Of a stretch of DNA of 64,000 nucleotides, positions 1 to 7,439 are shown one piece after another. This DNA is from Pseudomonas sp. Irchel 3A7. Its GTDB lineage: Bacteria > Pseudomonadota > Gammaproteobacteria > Pseudomonadales > Pseudomonadaceae. Where the stretch lies: the NCBI RefSeq assembly GCF_900187565.1, contig NZ_FYED01000004.1:1-64000 (forward strand), written 5' to 3'. Position 1 is the stretch's first letter. Each line of letters opens with the position of its first letter. Below the pieces are notes generated by a model. It saw only the letters and a program-made list of their open reading frames with translations. It ran no database searches and was not told the DNA's origin. Made by a program: the position numbers and the translations under genes.

Positions 1-1
1 C

Positions 2-106
2 TGGAGCACGATCTACATCACAGGCAAAAAGCCTAAGGAGCTGCACGGCTTCCAAGTCCCTCCCTCGATGATCAGTCGAGAACTATCGCTCCTGATGGAG
101 CGATAG
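2..106 (+). other. possible 3' end of an unrecognised ORF cut by the window edge
   Basis: A frame open from the first bases runs 34 codons and ends at a TAG inside an inverted repeat (82-107). The peptide (start WSTIYITGKKPKELHG) does not match the gltX or uvrB C termini that I would expect near these tRNAs. It may be a gene tail or chance coding. I do not recognise a function. Confidence 0.2.
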
Positions 107-107
107 T
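82..107. terminator. perfect 11-bp inverted repeat
   Basis: ACTATCGCTCC (82-92) pairs perfectly with GGAGCGATAGT (97-107) around a TGAT loop. No T tract follows, so it is either a weak terminator for whatever enters from the left or a structural repeat. The stretch after it (118-183) holds a GAGCTGCCGAAGGCTGCGAT element that recurs in fluorescent pseudomonads, and a second hairpin, CCCCCG/CGGGGG, at 165-182. I see no gene between 107 and 302. Confidence 0.4.
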
Positions 108-240
108 CGAGATACAAGGAGCTGCCGAAGGCTGCGATCTTTTGATCCTGCTCTTCGGCGCTTTCCCCCGGATTTTCGGGGGGAGGGCGGTAAGTGATTG
201 TTATGTCGGCAAAAAACTTTAAATTTTTTGAAAAATAAGT

Positions 241-269
241 TTGACAGCCTTTCGATACGCCCTTAAGAT
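241..269 (+). promoter_or_regulatory. sigma-70 promoter of the tRNA-Ala/Glu operon
   Basis: TTGACA (241-246) and TAAGAT (264-269) are separated by 17 bp. They are followed by a GC-rich discriminator (TCGCCCCG), which is typical of stringently controlled stable-RNA promoters. The first tRNA begins 34 bases after the -10 box. Confidence 0.75.
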
Positions 270-302
270 TCGCCCCGTCCTCAGCGATGACATCAACGAT
301 GA

Positions 303-378
<76 letters not shown>

Positions 379-457
379 ATTTACACTTCAAGGCCTGGCC
401 ACACCGGCCTTGAAGCGATCAACACTCAGCGTTGATCAGTTGTATAGAAGGGTTTGC

Positions 458-533
458 GTCCCCTTCGTCTAGTGGCCTAGGACACCGCCCTTTCACGGCG
501 GTAACAGGGGTTCGAGTCCCCTAGGGGACGCCA
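458..533 (+). tRNA. tRNA-Glu (TTC)
   Basis: 76-nt cloverleaf beginning GTCCCCTTCGTC with encoded CCA. The stem CCGCC/GGCGG encloses CTTTCAC, anticodon TTC. It is co-transcribed with the preceding tRNA-Ala. Confidence 0.97.
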
Positions 534-586
534 GTTTTACAGAAGCGATGTTGCAAGATGTTGCTCCGCCGCGAGGCGAAAAATCC

Positions 587-662
587 GGGGCTATAGCTCA
601 GCTGGGAGAGCGCCTGCATGGCATGCAGGAGGTCAGCGGTTCGATCCCGCTTAGCTCCACCA
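587..662 (+). tRNA. tRNA-Ala (GGC), second copy
   Basis: Near-duplicate of the tRNA at 303-378. The anticodon stem (CCTGC/GCAGG) carries a compensatory change, and the T arm differs slightly, so both copies look functional. CCA is encoded. Confidence 0.97.
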
Positions 663-742
663 ATTTTACAGTTCAAGGTCTGGCCACACCGGCCTTGAAT
701 CGATCAGCACTCAGCACTGATCAGTTGTATAGAAGGGTTTGT

Positions 743-818
743 GTCCCCTTCGTCTAGTGGCCTAGGACACCGCCCTTTCACGGCGGTAACAGGGGTTCGA
801 GTCCCCTAGGGGACGCCA
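743..818 (+). tRNA. tRNA-Glu (TTC), second copy
   Basis: Identical in sequence to the tRNA-Glu at 458-533, with encoded CCA. It is the last gene of the array and is followed by a strong terminator. Confidence 0.97.
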
Positions 819-844
819 CGATTACCCGCTCTGCGGGATTTTAT

Positions 845-876
845 AAGGGTCATTCAATTATTGAATGGCCCTTTTG
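845..876 (+). terminator. intrinsic terminator of the tRNA operon
   Basis: AAGGGTCATTCAA (845-857) pairs with TTGAATGGCCCTT (861-873) around a TTA loop, with one G-T pair, and runs into a T tract. Confidence 0.9.
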
Positions 877-969
877 TTTGTCTGGCGTTTGGCCAAATCC
901 CCCATTTCTTTCAAACTGTTCTTCAGACCAGCGGTCACATCCACGACTTGCAGAAAATTATTATGAGAA

Positions 970-996
970 TAATATTCTAGTCGTAATATTCGGAGG
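970..996 (+). promoter_or_regulatory. AT-rich direct repeats and ribosome-binding site before the TetR gene
   Basis: TAATATTC occurs at 970-977 and 984-991, a 14-bp repeat spacing, directly ahead of the GGAGG at 992-996. Its position over the likely promoter and leader makes it a candidate operator for autoregulation by the TetR protein. This is inferred from position only. Confidence 0.4.
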
Positions 997-1001
997 CAAC
1001 G

Positions 1002-1541
1002 ATGAACGATAAAAAAGCTCAAACCCGCGAACGCATTCTCAAGGCCGCCAGCGCAGCGCTGATTCAGCGTGGCCCGGCCGAACCGAGCGTGGGCGAAGTG
1101 ATGGGCGCGGCCGGCCTGACTGTCGGCGGCTTCTATGCGCACTTCGAAAGCAAGGACGCGATGATGCTGGAGGCGTTCAAGCAGTTGCTGGGTCGCCGTC
1201 GTGACTTGATTGCCGACATGGATGCCGAGTTGACCGGTGAAGAGCGTCGCGCCTTGGTCGCTGCGTTCTATCTGTCACGCAAACACCGTGATTCCAGCGA
1301 GTCTGCGTGCCCGATCCCGGCCTCGATCGGCGAGCTCGGACGTCTGCCTGAGACGTTCCGGATCGCGCTGAATGAGCATTTGGAGTTGATGGTCGCGCAG
1401 TTGGCGGCCAGTCCTGAAGATATCGACAAAGCTTTGGCCGACATGGCCTTGATGGTGGGCGGTCTGGCGCTTGCACGGGCGCTGGGTCCTGGTGATTTAT
1501 CCGATCGATTGCTTCGCGCCGCCAAGTCTGCGGTGCGTTGA
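1002..1541 (+). CDS. TetR/AcrR family transcriptional regulator
   Basis: 179-residue one-component repressor. The N-terminal helix-turn-helix is clear (TRERILKAASAAL, then GEVMGAAGLTVGGFYAHFESK, about residues 8-47). The C-terminal half is the variable ligand and dimer domain. CGGAGG lies 5 bases before the ATG. An alpha/beta-hydrolase gene starts 28 bases after its stop, so the two are probably one operon and the hydrolase a likely target; this matches the conserved tetR-hydrolase pair downstream of gltX tRNAs in Pseudomonas. The ligand is unknown. Confidence 0.9.
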   Translation: MNDKKAQTRERILKAASAALIQRGPAEPSVGEVMGAAGLTVGGFYAHFESKDAMMLEAFKQLLGRRRDLIADMDAELTGEERRALVAAFYLSRKHRDSSESACPIPASIGELGRLPETFRIALNEHLELMVAQLAASPEDIDKALADMALMVGGLALARALGPGDLSDRLLRAAKSAVR

Positions 1542-1569
1542 CCTGAAGGCAAAGCCTTGGGAGACAGCG

Positions 1570-2403
1570 ATGAGCACGTTGAAGTGGGTTCGTGGCGTTA
1601 ATGGCACCTTGGGTTGGTTTGCTCCAAAACTGGTCGCAAGCAAAATGCGATTGGCGTTCATGACGCCGCGAGATTTTCCACCGCGTGATTGGGAATTGCC
1701 GTTGCTGGCAAAGTCCGAGCGGATCACTTTGCGTTTCGGTCTCTCGGCGTTGCGTTGGGGGCAGGGGCCGGCGGTGTTGCTGATGCACGGCTGGGAAGGT
1801 CGGCCGACGCAGTTTGCCAGCCTTATCACCGCGCTCGTCGATGCCGGTTACACCGTGGTTGCCCTCGATGGTCCGGCACACGGTCGTTCTCCGGGCACCG
1901 AGGCGAATGTCGTGTTGTTTGCCCGTGCCATGCTCGAAGCCGCCGCCGAATTACCGCCACTGCAGGCTGTCATCGGTCATTCCATGGGCGGCGCCAGTGC
2001 CATGCTTGCCGTGCAACTGGGCTTGCGGACTGAAACGCTGGTCAGCATCGCCGCGCCGGCGCGGATCCTCGGTGTACTCCGTGGTTTTGCCCGCTATGTG
2101 CGATTGCCACCGAAAGCCCGTTCGGCATTCATTCGCCAAGTCGAGAAGGACGTTGGCATGCGTGCTGCCACGCTGGATGTCGCGCACTATCAACTGGACA
2201 TGCCTGGTCTGATTGTCCATGCCGAGGACGACAATTTCGTCCCGGTCAAGGAATCGCAATTGATCCACGAAGCCTGGTTCGACAGCCGCCTGTTGCGCCT
2301 GGAGGAGGGTGGTCATCAGCGGGTCCTTGCTGATCCGCGGGTCATTGATGGTGTGTTATCACTGCTGGCCGGTCGTAGCCTGCAATCGCGCCAATCGGCC
2401 TGA
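1570..2403 (+). CDS. alpha/beta-fold hydrolase
   Basis: 277-residue cytosolic hydrolase of the AB_hydrolase family. The oxyanion-hole motif HGWEG is at 73-77, the nucleophile elbow GHSMGG puts Ser at 138, the acid is Asp220 or Asp221 (HAEDD), and the catalytic His is 249 (EEGGHQRV). The frame is open further upstream, into the TetR gene, but ATG 1570 is preceded by GGGAGAC at suitable distance. It sits in a likely operon with the upstream TetR gene. The substrate cannot be read from the sequence. Confidence 0.88.
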   Translation: MSTLKWVRGVNGTLGWFAPKLVASKMRLAFMTPRDFPPRDWELPLLAKSERITLRFGLSALRWGQGPAVLLMHGWEGRPTQFASLITALVDAGYTVVALDGPAHGRSPGTEANVVLFARAMLEAAAELPPLQAVIGHSMGGASAMLAVQLGLRTETLVSIAAPARILGVLRGFARYVRLPPKARSAFIRQVEKDVGMRAATLDVAHYQLDMPGLIVHAEDDNFVPVKESQLIHEAWFDSRLLRLEEGGHQRVLADPRVIDGVLSLLAGRSLQSRQSA

Positions 2404-2451
2404 GCATCCGTTACACTGCCCCGGTCGAAATCATCTGACCGGGAGTGGGGC

Positions 2452-2901
2452 ATGGGCTGGGATCGGGCAACGCCATTTATTATTGATCTGCAGGTGGGCG
2501 CCGAGGATATCGACGGCCTGGGGCACGCCAACAACGCGGTGTATGTGACCTGGCTCGAACGCTGTGCCTGGCGCCACTCCCAACGCCTTGGCCTGGATCT
2601 GGTCGAATACCGTCGACTGGACCGGGCGATGGCGGTGGTGCGGCATGAGATCGATTACCTGGCGGCCGCCTATGAAGGCGACGAACTGCAATTGGCGACG
2701 TGGATCGTCGATTGGGACCAGCGCCTGAAAATGACCCGCCATTTCCAGTTGAAGCGCCCCAGCGACAATTCGACGTTGCTGCGCGCGCAAACCACCTTCG
2801 TCTGCATCGAACTGTCCACGGGCAAGCCCAAGCGCATGCCGGCGGAGTTCATTGAGGGCTATGGTCCGGCGTTGCAGATAATGTACACCGCCAAAATCTG
2901 A
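2452..2901 (+). CDS. acyl-CoA thioesterase, hotdog (4HBT) family
   Basis: 149-residue single hotdog domain of the YbgC/FcbC type. The signature DIDGLGHANNAVYVTWLE (residues 19-36) carries the conserved Asp, the GH and the Asn pair that end the active-site loop before the long central helix. The family hydrolyses acyl-CoA thioesters in the cytoplasm. GGGAG precedes the ATG. It follows the hydrolase by 48 bases and may be co-transcribed. The acyl substrate is unknown. Confidence 0.88.
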   Translation: MGWDRATPFIIDLQVGAEDIDGLGHANNAVYVTWLERCAWRHSQRLGLDLVEYRRLDRAMAVVRHEIDYLAAAYEGDELQLATWIVDWDQRLKMTRHFQLKRPSDNSTLLRAQTTFVCIELSTGKPKRMPAEFIEGYGPALQIMYTAKI

Positions 2902-2903
2902 AA

Positions 2904-2993
2904 TGTGGGAGCGGGCTTGCTCGCGAAGACGACGGCACATTCAATATTGATGCCGACTGATACGCCGCTTTCGCGAGCAGGCTCGCTCCCACA
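2904..2993. repeat. REP doublet (inverted pair)
   Basis: TGTGGGAGCGGGCTTGCTCGCGAA (2904-2927) and its inverted partner TTCGCGAGCAGGCTCGCTCCCACA (2970-2993) flank a short spacer. This is the standard Pseudomonas REPIN arrangement. It lies in the gap between the thioesterase and dusC genes. Confidence 0.9.
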
Positions 2994-3116
2994 GTTGATT
3001 GGGGTGATCGGGACTTTTTGTGCTCGGCACTGCTCCCACGGGGTGATCTGCGATGTTCTGCAGATTCCCTCCGAAACCAGTAAACTGCCGCACGTTTTTC
3101 GTTGAGTGTGTTTTTC

Positions 3117-4076
3117 ATGCAAATTGCTTTGGCGCCCATGGAGGGGTTGGTCGACAACATCCTGCGCGACGTACTGACCCGTGTGGGCGGTATCGATTGG
3201 TGCGTGACCGAATTTATCCGGATCAACGATCAACTGCTGACGCCGGCCTATTTCCACAAATTCGGCCCTGAACTGCTGACCGGAGCCCGAACCGCGTCCG
3301 GCGTGCCGCTGCGCGTGCAATTGTTGGGTTCAGACCCGGTTTGCCTGGCGGAAAACGCCGCGCTGGCCTGTGAGCTGGGCTCGAAAGTGATCGACCTGAA
3401 CTTCGGCTGCCCGGCCAAGACCGTGAACAAATCCCGTGGTGGCGCGGTGCTGCTCAAGGAGCCTGAGCTGCTGAACCGGATCGTCGAACATGTCCGGCGC
3501 GCCGTTCCGGCGCACATTCCGGTGACGGCCAAGATGCGTCTGGGCTTCGACAGCCCGGACGGTTCGCTGGTGTGTGCCACCGCCCTGGCCGAAGGGGGCG
3601 CGGAGCACATTGTGGTTCACGCGCGGACCAAGACCGACGGCTACAAGCCTCCGGCGCACTGGGAATGGATTCCGCGGGTACAGGACGTGGTCAAGGTGCC
3701 GGTGTTTGCCAACGGCGATATCTGGAGCGTTGAAGACTGGCGCCGTTGCCGCGAGATCAGCGGCGTGGAAGACATCATGCTGGGCCGCGGTCTGGTTTCG
3801 CGTCCGGATCTGGCCCGGCAAATCGCCGCGGCGCGTGCCGGCGAGGAGGTTGTCGAGATGACCTGGGCCGAACTGCTGCCGCTGCTTCAGGACTTCTGGC
3901 TGCAAGCCAAGGCACAGATGACGCCACGTCAATCGCCGGGACGATTGAAGCAGTGGCTGGCGATGCTGACGCGCAATTACCCCGAAGCGGTTGAGCTGTT
4001 CACTGTCTTGCGGCGCGAGACCGAGCTGGATCAGGTTTCGCGTTTGCTGGGGCTGCCGATGGCTGAAGCAGCCTGA
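3117..4076 (+). CDS. dusC: tRNA-dihydrouridine(16) synthase DusC
   Basis: 319-residue flavoenzyme that reduces U16 of tRNAs to dihydrouridine using FMN and NADPH. The N-terminal TIM barrel starts at once (QIALAPMEG). The catalytic cysteine is Cys98 in [11 protein letters not shown], the same position as in E. coli DusC, and [11 protein letters not shown] and VVHARTK are the FMN/tRNA-binding strands. The C-terminal helical domain (from about 240) binds tRNA. I chose ATG 3117 because the barrel starts there and the length fits the E. coli protein (315); an in-frame TTG at 3102 would add five residues. No strong ribosome-binding site is visible. Confidence 0.93.
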   Translation: MQIALAPMEGLVDNILRDVLTRVGGIDWCVTEFIRINDQLLTPAYFHKFGPELLTGARTASGVPLRVQLLGSDPVCLAENAALACELGSKVIDLNFGCPAKTVNKSRGGAVLLKEPELLNRIVEHVRRAVPAHIPVTAKMRLGFDSPDGSLVCATALAEGGAEHIVVHARTKTDGYKPPAHWEWIPRVQDVVKVPVFANGDIWSVEDWRRCREISGVEDIMLGRGLVSRPDLARQIAAARAGEEVVEMTWAELLPLLQDFWLQAKAQMTPRQSPGRLKQWLAMLTRNYPEAVELFTVLRRETELDQVSRLLGLPMAEAA

Positions 4077-4106
4077 ACCCATTGTTAAAAAAAACCGAAA
4101 AAAACT

Positions 4107-4135
4107 CTTGAAATGCAATCAGCGGTCCCTATCTA
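4107..4135 (+). promoter_or_regulatory. sigma-32 (RpoH) heat-shock promoter of ibpA
   Basis: CTTGAAA (4107-4113) and CCCTATCTA (4127-4135) match the sigma-32 consensus CTTGAA - 13-15 bp - CCCCATNT, with 14 bp between CTTGAA and CCC. It sits 73 bp before the ibpA start and explains heat induction. Confidence 0.85.
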
Positions 4136-4143
4136 AGGGTTAC

Positions 4144-4198
4144 GCGATGCCGAATTCGGGTCGCGGAGACAAAAAACCTTGCTGATTGTTTTCAGGAG
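4144..4198 (+). promoter_or_regulatory. ROSE-type RNA thermometer in the ibpA leader
   Basis: The leader folds into a GC-rich 5' hairpin (GCGA...TCGC, 4144-4164) and a second hairpin that masks the Shine-Dalgarno. CTTGCTGA (4178-4185) pairs with TCAGGAG (4192-4198), leaving one bulged G in the TTGCT segment. That bulge opposite the SD is the hallmark of ROSE elements (motif UYGCU), which melt on heating and are established for small heat-shock genes including Pseudomonas ibpA. Confidence 0.82.
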
Positions 4199-4207
4199 AT
4201 TTGAATC

Positions 4208-4654
4208 ATGAGTACTGCATTTTCCCTGGCGCCTCTGTTCCGTTCCTCGGTAGGCTTCGACCGTTTCAACGACCTGTTCGAAACCGCCCTGCGCAACGAG
4301 CCAGGCAGCACCTATCCACCCTATAACGTCGAAAAGCACGGTGACGACCAATACCGCATCGTCGTGGCGGCAGCCGGTTTCCAGGAAGACGACCTGGAGC
4401 TGCAAGTGGAAAAGGGTGTGCTGACCATCAGTGGCGGCAAACGTGATGCCAACGAAGGCGTGACCTTCCTGCATCAAGGCATCGCTCAGCGTGCCTTCAA
4501 ACTGTCCTTCCGCCTGGCGGATCACATCGAAATCAAGGCCGCCGGCCTCAGCAACGGGCTGTTGAGCATCGATCTGCTGCGGGTTGTTCCGGAAGAGGCG
4601 AAAGCCAAACGCATCCCGATCAACGGGACGCAAAAGCCGGCTCTGCAACACTAA
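4208..4654 (+). CDS. ibpA: small heat-shock protein IbpA (Hsp20)
   Basis: 148-residue ATP-independent holdase that binds unfolding cytoplasmic proteins and passes them to DnaK/ClpB. The N-terminal arm contains the typical SVGFDRFNDLFE segment. The alpha-crystallin domain spans about 33-128, with the conserved AGFQEDDLEL, LTISG and LSFRLADHI strands. The C-terminal tail carries the I-x-I-type RIPI motif used in oligomer assembly. It is expressed from a sigma-32 promoter and a ROSE thermometer. A bidirectional terminator follows. Confidence 0.95.
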   Translation: MSTAFSLAPLFRSSVGFDRFNDLFETALRNEPGSTYPPYNVEKHGDDQYRIVVAAAGFQEDDLELQVEKGVLTISGGKRDANEGVTFLHQGIAQRAFKLSFRLADHIEIKAAGLSNGLLSIDLLRVVPEEAKAKRIPINGTQKPALQH

Positions 4655-4667
4655 GCCGAAGTAATGA

Positions 4668-4693
4668 AAAGGGCGCCGTTGGCGCCCTTTTTT
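4668..4693. terminator. bidirectional intrinsic terminator between ibpA and the NO reductase gene
   Basis: AAAGGGCGCC (4668-4677) pairs with GGCGCCCTTT (4681-4690) over a GTT loop. T and A tracts on the two sides let it serve both convergent genes. Confidence 0.92.
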
Positions 4694-4704
4694 GTACCTG
4701 CGTT

Positions 4705-6981
4705 TTAACGCTGCCGGCTGACTGTCGCCGCTTCCACGACACGCGGATGCCGGGACGAAAACAGTAAGCCACCGGCGATTTGCCAGATCACGGCAAAGGC
4801 ACCCACCAGAAACACGATGTCGCCGAAGGTGCGGACCCAGCGCAGGGTTTGCAGCAGGTCCTGCTGCATGAACGCTTCGCTGCGGGCGTACCACAAGCCC
4901 TGGCTGGCGCTCGCGTAGAACTGCAGGATGCCGATGGGCAGGAGGCTGGTGACGATCATCAGCATCAGGCCGCCGTTGAGCCACCAGAACCCGGTGTTCA
5001 TCAGTCGATCGTTGAACTGCAGGTTCGGTCGCAGGTAACGCAGGATCAGCAGGCTGAAGCCCAGCGCCAGCGAGCCGTAAACCCCGAACAAGGCCGCGTG
5101 TGCATGCATGGGCGTGGTATTCAGGCCCTGGATGTAAAACAGCGCAATCGGCGGGTTGATCAGGAAGCCGAACACGCCGGCACCCAGCATGTTCCAGAAC
5201 GCCGTGGCGATGAAGAATTGCAGCGGCCAACGAATCTGCGCCATCCAGGTTGCGCGTTCTTTCAGGCGCCAGTTTTCCCAGGCTTCGTGCCCCAGCAAAA
5301 TCAGCGGGACCACTTCCAGCGCGCTGAAGGTTGCGCCCACGGCCATCACCGGCGTGGTAGTGCCGGCGAAGTAGATGTGGTGAAACGTGCCGGGAACGCC
5401 GCCGAGCATGAACAGCGAGGCCGAGCCGAGGGTGGCGGTGGTGGCCAGGCGCTTGGATACCAGGCCCATGCTGGTAAAGATGAAGGCCAGGGCGGTGGTG
5501 GCAAAGACTTCAAAGAAACCTTCGACCCACAGATGCACGACCCACCAGCGCCAGTATTCCATGACCGACAGGTTGGTGCGCTCGCCGTAGAACAACCCCG
5601 CGCCATAGAACAGGCCGATGGCCACCACCGACGCCGCGAGCAGCGCCAGCAGGTTTTTATCACCGGGCTGACGCAGGGCAGGAACCATGGCGCGCAACAT
5701 CAGCACCAGCCAGAACACGATCCCGGCAAACTTGGCGATTTGCCACAGACGGCCCAGGTCTACGTATTCGTAACCCTGATGCCCCAGCCAGAAGCTCCAG
5801 TCCTGTGGCATCAATTGCGCGATGGCGAGGAAGTTGCCTGCATATGACCCCACAACCACCAGTACCAGCGCCCAGAACAGCACATCGACGCCGAGCTTCT
5901 GCCATTTCGGGTCTTTGCCGCCGTTGATGAACGGCGCCAGAAACAGGCCGGCCGCGAGGAAGCCGGTGGCGATCCAGAACATGGCGCTCTGCAAATGCCA
6001 GGTCCGGGTCAGCGAGTAGGGGAACCACTTCGACAGCGGCAGCCCGTAGAAATCCTGGCCCTCGACCGTGTAATGCGCCGTCACCCCGCCCATCAATACC
6101 TGGAAGCCGAATAGCCCACCGACCAGCAACAAGTACTTGCCCAGGGCCTTTTGCGAAGGTGTGAGTTTGATCAGGCTCAATGGATCCTTGGCCGGGACCT
6201 TGGGCTCGCCTTCTTCGTGGTTGCGCAAGAATGCCCAGCCCCAGACCAGGAAACCGATACCCGCCAGCAACACGACGATGCTGACAATCGACCAGACGAT
6301 GTTTTCGGCGGTCGGGTGGTTATCGATCAAGGGTTCGTGGGGCCAGTTGTTGGTAAAGGTCGCGTCCTGGCCGTCGCGTTCGGTAGCGGCGGCCCAGGCG
6401 GTCCAGAAGAAAAAGTACGTCAACTGCTGGCGTCGCGCGGCGTCGGGCAAGGTGTTTTCTTTCATGGCGAAACTTTCGCGGCTGCCGTGCAGCGAAGCGT
6501 CGTTGCCGAACAGCGCATGGTAATACGCAGCGGTTTGCGCGATGGCTTGCACGCGGCGCTCGCTGAGCACCAGGGTGCCGTTCACCAGCCGGTTGCCGCG
6601 GTACTCGCGTTTGAGTTGATGACGCAACAGAGCCTGCTGATCGTCGTCGATGGCCTGGTAAGCCTTGCCGTAAGTCTGCTGCGCCGCCAGGTCCAGCCAG
6701 GCGAGCAACTCGCGGTGCAGCCAGTCGGCGGTCCAGTCCGGCGCCTGATAGGCGCCATGACCCCAGATCGAGCCCAGCTGCATGCCGCCAATGCCCTGCC
6801 AGGCGGTCTGGCCGTCGAGGATGTCGGAGGCTCGGAACAGGGTCTTGCCTTCGACGTTTTGCACCTGCTCGGGAATGGGCGGTGCCTGCCGATAGATCTC
6901 GCGGCCGAACCATCCGAGCAGGCAGAAGCTTACGCCGAGGACGCCAATCAGCGACCACCATAATTTGCGGTATTCACCCAT
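4705..6981 (-). CDS. norB: quinol-dependent nitric oxide reductase (qNOR), single subunit
   Basis: 758-residue inner-membrane enzyme reducing 2 NO to N2O with electrons from quinol. The N-terminal helix and about 220 periplasmic residues are the cytochrome-c-like domain, lacking a CxxCH haem site as expected of qNOR. A 12-helix haem-copper-oxidase core follows. Ligand motifs are RTWHLQ (about 326), VVHLWVEGFFEVF (about 480, FeB His plus the NOR-specific Glu), GTFHHIYFAG (about 532) and PMHAHAALFG (about 624). No norC, norR, nir or nos genes are nearby, which suggests NO detoxification rather than denitrification. GAGGTGATTCC precedes the ATG, with an intrinsic terminator just upstream. Confidence 0.95.
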   Translation of the reverse strand: MGEYRKLWWSLIGVLGVSFCLLGWFGREIYRQAPPIPEQVQNVEGKTLFRASDILDGQTAWQGIGGMQLGSIWGHGAYQAPDWTADWLHRELLAWLDLAAQQTYGKAYQAIDDDQQALLRHQLKREYRGNRLVNGTLVLSERRVQAIAQTAAYYHALFGNDASLHGSRESFAMKENTLPDAARRQQLTYFFFWTAWAAATERDGQDATFTNNWPHEPLIDNHPTAENIVWSIVSIVVLLAGIGFLVWGWAFLRNHEEGEPKVPAKDPLSLIKLTPSQKALGKYLLLVGGLFGFQVLMGGVTAHYTVEGQDFYGLPLSKWFPYSLTRTWHLQSAMFWIATGFLAAGLFLAPFINGGKDPKWQKLGVDVLFWALVLVVVGSYAGNFLAIAQLMPQDWSFWLGHQGYEYVDLGRLWQIAKFAGIVFWLVLMLRAMVPALRQPGDKNLLALLAASVVAIGLFYGAGLFYGERTNLSVMEYWRWWVVHLWVEGFFEVFATTALAFIFTSMGLVSKRLATTATLGSASLFMLGGVPGTFHHIYFAGTTTPVMAVGATFSALEVVPLILLGHEAWENWRLKERATWMAQIRWPLQFFIATAFWNMLGAGVFGFLINPPIALFYIQGLNTTPMHAHAALFGVYGSLALGFSLLILRYLRPNLQFNDRLMNTGFWWLNGGLMLMIVTSLLPIGILQFYASASQGLWYARSEAFMQQDLLQTLRWVRTFGDIVFLVGAFAVIWQIAGGLLFSSRHPRVVEAATVSRQR

Positions 6982-7000
6982 GGAATCACCTCAATGTTCC

Positions 7001-7033
7001 AAAAAAAACGCCCGCATAACGGGTATGCGGGCG
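7001..7033 (-). terminator. intrinsic terminator in the leader of the NO reductase gene
   Basis: CGCCCGCATA (7009-7018) pairs perfectly with TATGCGGGCG (7024-7033). On the minus strand the hairpin runs into eight consecutive T (7008-7001), only 19 bases before the norB start codon. No promoter fits between it and the start. It either ends read-through from the upstream GGDEF-EAL gene or attenuates norB itself. Confidence 0.85.
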
Positions 7034-7084
7034 CAGAAAACCCGGCCCTGTGATCGGGAAGAGTGGCCGGGGTATTGCACGGGA

Positions 7085-7189
7085 GAATGATCGGCTGCCG
7101 CGATCATTCATCGGCGGGGCGAGACGTTTGTCTGCCGACCGAATGCGTGGTCTCAATGTAAGTCGCACCCGGTACGACGTCACTCGTAC
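7085..7189 (-). promoter_or_regulatory. possible control region of the NO reductase gene
   Basis: A perfect 9-bp inverted repeat, GAATGATCG (7085-7093)/CGATCATTC (7101-7109), lies upstream of the leader terminator. Further up, GTAAGTCGCAC (7158-7168) and GTCACTCGTAC (7179-7189) both fit the GT-N7-AC core reported for NorR sites. I found no sigma-54 promoter to go with them and no norR gene is present, so the NorR reading is tentative. Confidence 0.35.
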
Positions 7190-7304
7190 ACAGGGTCAGT
7201 GGGGTCATGTGTGGGTTTAAGCGATTCATACACAGGTATGAAAGCGGGCTTGTCCGAGGATTACGGCTCGCCTGCGAACTTTCTTTGTAAGCACCAGAAG
7301 CCAA

Positions 7305-7428
7305 TGTGGGAGCGAGCCTGCTCGCGAAGACAGAGTGTCAGTCGACATCAATATTGACTGACACACCGCCTTCGCGAGCAGGCTCGCTCCCACAGTAGGC
7401 TCGCTCCCACAGTAGGCTCGCTCCCACA
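7305..7428. repeat. REP doublet with a triplicated 17-bp tail
   Basis: TGTGGGAGCGAGCCTGCTCGCGAA (7305-7328) faces an inverted copy starting at 7371. The second arm ends in three tandem copies of GGCTCGCTCCCACAGTA (7381-7397, 7398-7414, partial 7415-7428), apparently produced by slippage. It lies between the GGDEF-EAL gene and the norB control region. Confidence 0.9.
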
Positions 7429-7439
7429 TTTGATCGGTT

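Noticed and set aside
1..106. C terminus of gltX expected next to tRNA-Ala/Glu
   Set aside because: The peptide does not resemble the conserved end of glutamyl-tRNA synthetases, so I left it unnamed.
3102..3116. Upstream TTG start for dusC
   Set aside because: The TIM barrel begins right at ATG 3117, as in E. coli DusC, and the TTG lacks a ribosome-binding site.
7034..7160. Sigma-54 promoter (GG-N10-GC) for the NO reductase gene
   Set aside because: No element with proper spacing is visible on the minus strand between the NorR-like sites and the leader.
7305..7428. Short direct repeats considered as a CRISPR array
   Set aside because: The repeats are contiguous 17-bp copies without spacers and belong to a REP element. 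No cas genes are present.
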